Position numbers and translations under genes: made by a program. The notes under the pieces were generated by a model. The model had not been told where the DNA came from and did no database searches. It saw only the letters and a program-made list of their open reading frames with translations. Positions 31,480 to 36,293 of a DNA stretch of 36,293 nt are shown here, one piece after another; position 1 is the first letter of the stretch; each line of letters begins with the position of its first letter. This stretch comes from Pseudonocardia sp. Its GTDB lineage: Bacteria; Actinomycetota; Actinomycetes; Mycobacteriales; Pseudonocardiaceae. The stretch covers positions 1 through 36,293 of the forward strand of contig NZ_JAJCYB010000068.1 of assembly GCF_029263155.1 (NCBI RefSeq), in the 5' to 3' direction.

Positions 31480-31525
31480 CAAGATGACCCGTCACGTCCC
31501 CCGATCTGCGAAGGAGACCAGCAGC

Positions 31526-31966
31526 GTGTCCGATGCGGACTCCCCCCACCCCACCGAGACGCTCGACGGGGTGTCCACCGTGGAGGTCCGGACCTCGGCC
31601 AGCGCGGCGCTCATCCCGACCATCCGCGCGGTGGCCTCCGATCTCGCCGCCCGTGCCGACTTCGACCTGGACGCGATCTCCGACCTGCGGATGGCCGTCG
31701 ACGAGGCGTGCGCCACGCTGGTCGACGTGGCCGCCCCGCGGTCGGTGCTGCACTGCACCTTCCTGGTCCGCACCGACGGCATCGAGGTGCGCGCGGTCGT
31801 CGAGGCCGGCCAGCCCGACGCGGGGGTCTCCACCGACACGTTCGGCTGGCGGGTGCTGCAGACCCTCGCCGACGAGGTGGACGTCCTCGGCGCCCCCGGC
31901 ATCGACGGCGCGCGGGCCACCGTCGGCATCCGGCTGGACAAGCTCGCCGGCGGCCTACCCCGGTGA
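31526..31966 (+). CDS. usfX: UsfX/RsbW-type anti-sigma factor
   Basis: A 146-residue anti-sigma factor kinase of the HATPase_c_2 group. SDLRMAVDEACATLVD and DTFGWRVLQTLADEVDVLG match mycobacterial UsfX (ADLRLAVDEVCTRLIR, GSFSWHVLTALADDV), including the absence of the N-box Asn found in Bacillus RsbW, so kinase activity may be weak. GTG at 31526 has AAGGAGA ten bases upstream; an ATG at 31484 is too far. Its stop overlaps the sigF GTG (GTGA), giving one-to-one synthesis of SigF and its inhibitor, as expected for such pairs. Confidence 0.92.
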   Translation: MSDADSPHPTETLDGVSTVEVRTSASAALIPTIRAVASDLAARADFDLDAISDLRMAVDEACATLVDVAAPRSVLHCTFLVRTDGIEVRAVVEAGQPDAGVSTDTFGWRVLQTLADEVDVLGAPGIDGARATVGIRLDKLAGGLPR

Positions 31967-32742
31967 CCAGGGCCGACTCCGAGTACGGCCACCTCGCGCC
32001 CCTGCTCGAGCAGTACTCGTCGCTCGAGCCGGACCATCCGGACCGCGAGCGGCTGCGTGACGAGCTCGTCACGGGCTTCCTGCCGGTGGCCCAGCACATC
32101 GCGCGCCGCTTCTCCAATCGCGGCGAGCCGCTCGACGACCTGGTGCAGGTCGCCACCGTCGGGCTGATCAACGCGGTCGACCGTTACTCCCCGGACCGCG
32201 GCACCGACTTCTTCTCCTTCGCCGTGCCGACGATCAGCGGCGAGGTGCGGCGGCACTTCCGGGACCTCGGCTGGTCGATGCGGGTTCCGCGGCGCCTCAA
32301 GGACCTGCACGTGTCGATCAACGGCGCGGTGTCGCACCTCGCGCAGGAGATCGGCAGGGCCCCACGCCCCAGCGAGATCGCGCAGCACCTGGGGGTGCCG
32401 GTGTCCGAGGTGCTGGAGGGCCTGGAGGCGGCCGAGGCCTACCGCAGCTCCTCGCTCGACGAGATGCTGTCGTCCGACGCGGGCAGCGCCACCGTCGGTG
32501 AGCTCGTGGGCGAGGCCGACGCCGAGCTGGCCCGCGTGGACTTCATGCAGGCGCTACGACCGGTGCTGGGCGAGCTCGCCGAGCGCGAGCGCACCATCGT
32601 CCTGCTGCGGTTCTTCGGGAACATGACGCAGACCCAGATCGCCGAGGAGGTCGGGATCTCGCAGATGCACGTGTCGCGGCTGCTCGCGCAGACCCTCGAC
32701 CGCCTGCGCACCCGGCTCGATCCGGACACCCGCGTCGGCTAG
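31963..32742 (+). CDS. sigF: RNA polymerase sigma factor SigF
   Basis: A 259-residue group 3 sigma factor of the SigB/SigF/SigG type. Region 2 reads LDDLVQVATVGLINAVDRYSPDRGTDFFSFAVPTISGEVRRHFRD, region 3 GRAPRPSEIAQHLG and region 4.2 QTQIAEEVGISQMHVSRLL. It lies directly behind usfX in the order known from mycobacteria. Release is expected when a dephosphorylated STAS protein binds UsfX; the LOV phosphatase gives a light input. It probably directs general stress or pigment genes, which are not in this window. Confidence 0.95.
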   Translation: MTRADSEYGHLAPLLEQYSSLEPDHPDRERLRDELVTGFLPVAQHIARRFSNRGEPLDDLVQVATVGLINAVDRYSPDRGTDFFSFAVPTISGEVRRHFRDLGWSMRVPRRLKDLHVSINGAVSHLAQEIGRAPRPSEIAQHLGVPVSEVLEGLEAAEAYRSSSLDEMLSSDAGSATVGELVGEADAELARVDFMQALRPVLGELAERERTIVLLRFFGNMTQTQIAEEVGISQMHVSRLLAQTLDRLRTRLDPDTRVG

Positions 32743-32803
32743 GCGAAGGTCGGGCGGGTGCCCTGGTCGGACCGGCCGTCCGCCCGCCGGGTTGGATGAG
32801 TCC

Positions 32804-34033
32804 ATGGCGGGACAACCGGAGCACGTGCTGGTCGTGGGAGCGGGGCTGGGCGGGCTGCGGACCGCCGAGCAGCTGCGGGCGGCCGGGCACCAGGGGCGGA
32901 TCAGCCTCGTGGGCGCCGAGCCGCACGCCCCCTACGACCGCCCACCGCTGTCCAAACAGGTGCTGCGGGGCGAGTGGGAGCCCGCGAGGGCGATGCTGCG
33001 CGACGCCGACGCGCTCGACGAGCTCGGGATCCGCAGCTACCTCGGCACCGCGGCCGTGGCCCTGCGCCACCACGGCGGTGCGGACGGGCGGGGCACCATC
33101 GAGGTCGAACTCGCCGACGGTGCCACGCTGCACGGCGACGTGCTCGTCGTCGCCACCGGCGTCGCGGCGCGGACCCTGCCCGGCCAGCCGGCGACCGCCC
33201 ACACGCTGCGCACCCTCGACGACTCCGTCGCGCTGCGGGACGCGCTGGAACGGATCGGCTCGCTGCTCGTCGTCGGCGGGGGCTTCATCGGCGCGGAGGT
33301 CGCGGGCGCCGCTCTGGACCGGGGCGTCGCCGTCACGGTGCTGGAGGCGCTGGAGGTGCCCGCCGAGCGCGCGCTGGGCCCGATCGTCGGCGCCCTCGCC
33401 GGGCGGCTGATGAGCGAGGCCGGGGTCGACCTGCGCACCGGCACGCGGCTGGCGGGCTTCGTCGACGGCGGGGTCGAGCTCGCCGACGGCACCCGGGTGG
33501 CGGCCGACGCGATCGTCGTCGGGGTGGGTGCGGTGCCCGAGCTGGGCTGGCTGCCCGCGACCGGGCCCGACGGCAGCGCGCTCGACGTCTCCGACGGGCT
33601 CGCGTGCGGACCGACCGGGCGGGTGCACGGGCTGCCGGGGGTCTGGTCGGTCGGCGACGTGGCGCGCTGGGACGGGCACCGCACCGAGCACTGGACCAGC
33701 GCCGGGGACCAGGCCAGGGCCGTGGCCCACGACATCCTCGGCGCCGACCCACCTCCCGCGACCGTGCCCTACTTCTGGTCCGACCAGTTCGGGCTGAAGA
33801 TCCAGCTGATCGGTCGGGCCGATCGCGCCGACTCGGTGCTGGCCCTGCACGGCGAGGGCCTCGACGGCGGCGCCGTCCGCGGCACGGTGGCCGGCTACCT
33901 CGCCGGTGACCGGCTGGTGGCGGTCGCCGCGTTCGGGGCCGCGCGGCTGGTGGCGCGCTACCGCCCGCTCGTGGCCGAGGGGGCCGACCGCGGCGCCGCG
34001 CTCGCGATGGCCGGCACGCTCGACGCGCGCTGA
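32804..34033 (+). CDS. FAD-dependent ferredoxin reductase-type oxidoreductase
   Basis: A 409-residue flavoprotein of the rhodocoxin/putidaredoxin reductase and HcaD type. The FAD motif GAGLGG is at 12-17, APYDRPPLSK at 42-51, the NAD(P)H motif GGGFIG at 158-163, GDVARWDG near residue 285 and a Reductase_C domain in the final 80 residues (FWSDQFGLKIQLIGRAD). Such enzymes pass electrons from NADH to a ferredoxin serving a cytochrome P450 or ring dioxygenase; neither gene is near. ATG at 32804 was chosen over TTG at 32792. It ends convergent with the DUF3618 gene. Confidence 0.92.
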   Translation: MAGQPEHVLVVGAGLGGLRTAEQLRAAGHQGRISLVGAEPHAPYDRPPLSKQVLRGEWEPARAMLRDADALDELGIRSYLGTAAVALRHHGGADGRGTIEVELADGATLHGDVLVVATGVAARTLPGQPATAHTLRTLDDSVALRDALERIGSLLVVGGGFIGAEVAGAALDRGVAVTVLEALEVPAERALGPIVGALAGRLMSEAGVDLRTGTRLAGFVDGGVELADGTRVAADAIVVGVGAVPELGWLPATGPDGSALDVSDGLACGPTGRVHGLPGVWSVGDVARWDGHRTEHWTSAGDQARAVAHDILGADPPPATVPYFWSDQFGLKIQLIGRADRADSVLALHGEGLDGGAVRGTVAGYLAGDRLVAVAAFGAARLVARYRPLVAEGADRGAALAMAGTLDAR

Positions 34034-34048
34034 CCCGTCAGGTCAGCG
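34028..34048. terminator. Hairpin over two convergent stops
   Basis: CGCTGACC at 34028-34035 pairs with GGTCAGCG at 34041-34048 around a 5-base loop. It includes the oxidoreductase stop codon and the stop of the DUF3618 gene, so it can work on both strands. Confidence 0.65.
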
Positions 34049-34264
34049 GAACATCTTCCGCAGGATCGCGAGCCCCACGAGCGCACCGACGGCGATCAGC
34101 CCGTACTTGATCCTGGGGTCGGCGAGCTTGCTCTGCACGCTCTGCCTGCCCGAGTCGACGAGGCGCTTGGGGTTGGCACGCTCGCTCAGGACGTCGAGAC
34201 TGTCGGCGAGGGCGTCCCTGGCCTTCTCGATCTCGCGCTGGATGGTGTCCGGGTCGCGGGCCAC
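34043..34264 (-). CDS. DUF3618 small membrane-anchored protein
   Basis: A 73-residue protein with the DUF3618 start ARDPDTIQREIEKARDALADSLDVLSERANPKRL, followed by a C-terminal helix LIAVGALVGLAILRKMF that should anchor it in the membrane. The family is common in actinobacteria, often next to phage-holin-like and DUF883-type membrane-stress proteins; its function is unknown. GTG at 34264 has GGGAGG at a good distance; the longer version to 34318 has no ribosome site. It is divergent from the Bcp peroxiredoxin. Confidence 0.85.
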   Translation of the reverse strand: MARDPDTIQREIEKARDALADSLDVLSERANPKRLVDSGRQSVQSKLADPRIKYGLIAVGALVGLAILRKMFR

Positions 34265-34361
34265 GACGCCTCCCTCGTAGTTCGGCCGGTGCGGTGTACG
34301 GCCGGTGCAGGTCGCCACCGTAGATCACACGCCCGCGGAGCGTCGTGCCAGGATCGCCGAC

Positions 34362-34829
34362 ATGAGCACCCGCCTCGCCCCCGGCGACCCCGCACCCGAC
34401 TTCACCCTGCCCGACGCCGACGGCAAGCCCGTCTCGCTCGCCGACTACCGCGGCCGCCGGGTCGTCGTCTACTTCTACCCGGCCGCCGCCACGCCGGGCT
34501 GCACCACCCAGGCCTGCGACTTCCGCGACAGCCTCACCGACCTCGGCGACGCCGGCCTGGACGTGCTCGGCATCTCCCCGGACAAGCCCGCCAAGCTCGC
34601 GACGTTCCGCGACAAGGAGGGCCTCACGTTCCCGCTGCTGTCGGACGAGGACCGCTCCGTCCTGGCCGCGTGGGGCGCGTTCGGGGAGAAGACGATGTAC
34701 GGCAAGACCGTCACCGGCGTCATCCGTTCCACGTTCGTCGTCGACGCGCAGGGGCGGATCGAGGTGGCGCAGTACAACGTGCGCGCCACCGGGCACGTGG
34801 CGAAACTGCGCCGGGACCTGCAGGTCTGA
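34362..34829 (+). CDS. bcp: Bcp-type thioredoxin-dependent peroxiredoxin
   Basis: A 155-residue atypical 2-Cys peroxiredoxin. The active site is ATPGCTTQAC, with peroxidatic Cys47 and resolving Cys52, and RSTFVVDAQGRIE follows as in BCP/PrxQ. It reduces hydrogen and organic peroxides using thioredoxin. ATG at 34362 matches family N-termini (MSTRLAPGDPAPDF). It is a single gene, followed after 45 bases by a tRNA. Confidence 0.94.
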   Translation: MSTRLAPGDPAPDFTLPDADGKPVSLADYRGRRVVVYFYPAAATPGCTTQACDFRDSLTDLGDAGLDVLGISPDKPAKLATFRDKEGLTFPLLSDEDRSVLAAWGAFGEKTMYGKTVTGVIRSTFVVDAQGRIEVAQYNVRATGHVAKLRRDLQV

Positions 34830-34874
34830 GCCGGTCACCACCGAGTCGCCGGAGCACCCGTACGCTGGTACGCG

Positions 34875-34947
34875 GCCGGCGTAGCCCAACGGCAGAGGCG
34901 CGATCTTTAGGTGGTCGACAGTGCGGGTTCGAATCCCGCCGCCGGCA
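34875..34947 (+). tRNA. tRNA with anticodon TAG and short variable loop
   Basis: A complete 73-base cloverleaf. Acceptor GCCGGCG (34875-34881) pairs perfectly with CGCCGGC, discriminator A at 34947. D-arm GCCC/AGGC with one mismatch, anticodon stem CGATC/GGTCG, loop TTTAGGT with anticodon TAG at 34908-34910, T-arm GCGGG/CCCGC with loop TTCGAAT. CCA is not encoded. The anticodon reads CUA, a Leu codon, but the variable loop is only five bases (ACAGT), whereas all normal tRNA-Leu are class II with a long arm. Identity is therefore unclear; see findings. Confidence 0.8.
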
Positions 34948-34970
34948 CGGCGCTTCTCGCACCCCAGCAG

Positions 34971-35642
34971 CTATCCGGGCCACGGAGCCGCGGATACCTG
35001 CTGCGGTGCGGGATCCACCGGCCGGCGCGCCGCCCACACCGCACCGGCCAGCCCCAGCAGCCCGCCCACCACCGACACCGCCAGGAGCGCCGGGTGCGGT
35101 GTGCCGCCCACGGCGGCGTCCCCGAGCACCACCACCGCCACCGTGCCGGGCAGGATGCCGAGCACCGTGCCCAGCAGGTAGGGCCGCAGGCGCACGCCCG
35201 AGAGCCCGGCCGCGTAGTTGACGGCGAAGAAGGGCAGCACCGGGATCAGGCGCAGCGACGCCACCGCGAGCAGCCCGCTGCGGTCCAGGCGTGCCCGCAG
35301 CCACACGAGCGTGACCCGGTCGGCGTGGCGCTCGACGAGTGCGCCCCCGACGAGGCGGACCAGCCCGAACGCGGCCACGGCGGCGAGCATCGTGCCGGCG
35401 ACGGCGAGCAGCACCCCGGTGACCGATCCGAACAGCACCCCGGCGGCGACGGTGAACACCGTGCGCGGCACGGGCGTGAGCGTCACAGCCCCGGAGAGCA
35501 GCACGAACAGCACCGGCGCCCAGGCCCCGGCCCCGCCCACGGTCGCCCGCACGTCGGGCACCCCCGCGGTGCGCACCGCGAGCACGACGACCACCGCGGC
35601 GGCCACCGCGGCCACGCCGAGCAGCGCGCGTATCCAGGTCAC
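34971..35642 (-). CDS. TVP38/TMEM64 family membrane protein
   Basis: A 223-residue multi-pass protein of the TVP38/DedA-related (SNARE-associated, VTT) group. The core carries TVFTVAAGVLFGSVTGVLLA, RLIPVLPFFAVNYAAGLSGV and LGTVLGILPGTVAVVVLG, the family's re-entrant Arg/Pro-containing segments. About five to six hydrophobic segments are seen. Members are thought to move or scramble lipids or supply membrane homeostasis. It begins at the ATG at 35642 and ends next to the odd tRNA. Its neighbours suggest no specific role. Confidence 0.85.
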   Translation of the reverse strand: MTWIRALLGVAAVAAAVVVVLAVRTAGVPDVRATVGGAGAWAPVLFVLLSGAVTLTPVPRTVFTVAAGVLFGSVTGVLLAVAGTMLAAVAAFGLVRLVGGALVERHADRVTLVWLRARLDRSGLLAVASLRLIPVLPFFAVNYAAGLSGVRLRPYLLGTVLGILPGTVAVVVLGDAAVGGTPHPALLAVSVVGGLLGLAGAVWAARRPVDPAPQQVSAAPWPG

Positions 35643-35765
35643 CGGCCCGACGGTACCGGCGTGCCCGGTCCGGGGCCCGGATACCGTGGCCCGGGTGACC
35701 GATCATGCGAGGACACCGATCAGCACGGCACCGGCGGGACCGGCCCCGGCCAGGCGGGCGCGGAC

Positions 35766-36161
35766 ATGAGCGGGCCCGAAGCGCTCGACCTCGATCCCGA
35801 CGGCCTCGCGGTGCGCCGCGAGGTGCTCGGCCCCGAGTACGTCGACGCCGCGCTCGCCCGCGCCGACGCCACCACCGCCGACTTCCAGGAGATGATCACC
35901 CGGTACGCGTGGGGGCACGTCTGGACCCGGCCCGGCATCGACCGGCGAATGCGCAGCGCCGTCACCCTCACCGCGCTCGTGGCCCACGGCCACCTCGCCG
36001 AGCTGGAGCTGCATCTGCGCGCCGCGCTGCGCAACGGGCTCACCCGCGCCGAGATCGTCGAGATCCTGCTTCAGACGGCGATCTACTGCGGTGTCCCGGC
36101 GGCGAACTCGGCCTTCGCGGTGGCGAAACGCGTGCTGGCCGAAACCCCACCCCCCACCTGA
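35766..36161 (+). CDS. pcaC: 4-Carboxymuconolactone decarboxylase
   Basis: A 131-residue PcaC. It has the typical opening REVLGPEYVDAALARA and the core ITRYAWGHVWTRPGIDRRMRSAVTLTALVAHG, and ends with ILLQTAIYCGVPAANSAFAVAK; the CxxC pair of AhpD is absent, as in true PcaC. It converts 4-carboxymuconolactone to beta-ketoadipate enol-lactone, two steps after the PcaGH reaction. Often fused as PcaL in actinobacteria, here it is a stand-alone gene 34 kb from pcaGH. The rest of the pathway (pcaB, pcaD, pcaIJ, pcaF) is not in this window and could lie beyond the right end. Confidence 0.93.
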   Translation: MSGPEALDLDPDGLAVRREVLGPEYVDAALARADATTADFQEMITRYAWGHVWTRPGIDRRMRSAVTLTALVAHGHLAELELHLRAALRNGLTRAEIVEILLQTAIYCGVPAANSAFAVAKRVLAETPPPT

Positions 36162-36204
36162 CCCACCCCCACCCCACCGCCCCCCGCCACCCCCGACGGT
36201 TGCA

Positions 36205-36249
36205 GTGGGGTGGCTTCACAGGGGCCAGGCGGGGGTGTAGCCACCCCAC
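36205..36249. terminator. Inverted repeat after pcaC
   Basis: GTGGGGTGGCT at 36205-36215 and its complement at 36239-36249 form an 11-bp stem with a 23-base loop, 44 bases after the pcaC stop. The surrounding 130 bases to the window end are biased to C on one side and G on the other and contain no gene. Confidence 0.4.
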
Positions 36250-36293
36250 AGCCACACGGGGCGGGTGGGGGCGGGGGTGGTCAGGGGGCGAGG

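Noticed and set aside
34875..34947. The odd tRNA as a pyrrolysine or amber suppressor tRNA
   Set aside because: The anticodon is TAG (reads CUA), not CTA (reads UAG), and the normal-size loops do not resemble tRNA-Pyl; no pyl genes are present.
1..36293. CRISPR arrays, prophage, integrases and insertion sequences
   Set aside because: No regularly spaced repeats with unique spacers, no transposase or integrase motifs and no target-site duplications were seen; the two tRNA genes show no flanking direct repeats of their 3' ends.

Overview
The window comes from a very GC-rich actinobacterium. Family-level markers are a WhiB3-type iron-sulfur regulator, a UsfX/SigF anti-sigma/sigma pair, nickel superoxide dismutase with its own maturation peptidase, GTG starts, 1-4 base gene overlaps and many start codons 6-7 bases after a TANNNT -10 box. 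A Pseudonocardiaceae member such as Pseudonocardia is my best guess; this is inference, not a search result. No phage, transposase, integrase or CRISPR array was seen.

Layout. 130-3390 (minus): an Asp-rich small secreted protein and a GtrA membrane protein, then pobA-pcaH-pcaG, which turn 4-hydroxybenzoate into protocatechuate and open its ring. A divergent IclR regulator (3518-4267) shares two matching inverted repeats with pobA and is followed by an acetamidase/formamidase, an SDR and an epoxide hydrolase. The pathway gene pcaC lies alone at the other end (35766-36161). 7252-9359: FIST sensor-like protein, sodX and sodN. 9456-13896: mostly housekeeping or hypothetical genes (methyltransferase, cinA, patatin, hotdog thioesterase, DUF2795), with a 19-bp tandem repeat block beside cinA.

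14498-27021 is a selenium island: selC (tRNA-Sec, anticodon TCA), an interposed amidase, selD, then AhpD-like protein, radical SAM enzyme, DoxX protein, a phosphonate-type ABC transporter (binding protein, ATPase, double-domain permease) that fits a selenate/selenite importer, a methyltransferase, selA and selB. selD is itself a selenoprotein gene: its reading frame only becomes full length if an in-frame UGA at 17246-17248 is read as selenocysteine, and a perfect 8-bp stem follows at SECIS distance. The AhpD/radical SAM/DoxX trio between selD and the transporter has no function I can name and is the best candidate for an undescribed selenium-linked system.

27070-32742 is a signalling block: a STAS protein, WhiB3, an unknown protein, a PAS-LOV-GAF-PP2C phosphatase with every residue expected of a blue-light LOV domain, a further STAS antagonist, UsfX-type anti-sigma factor and SigF. 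With the STAS gene next to selC there are three possible antagonists. The right end has a FAD-dependent reductase, DUF3618 protein, Bcp peroxiredoxin, an odd tRNA with anticodon TAG but a short variable loop, a TVP38-like membrane protein and pcaC.
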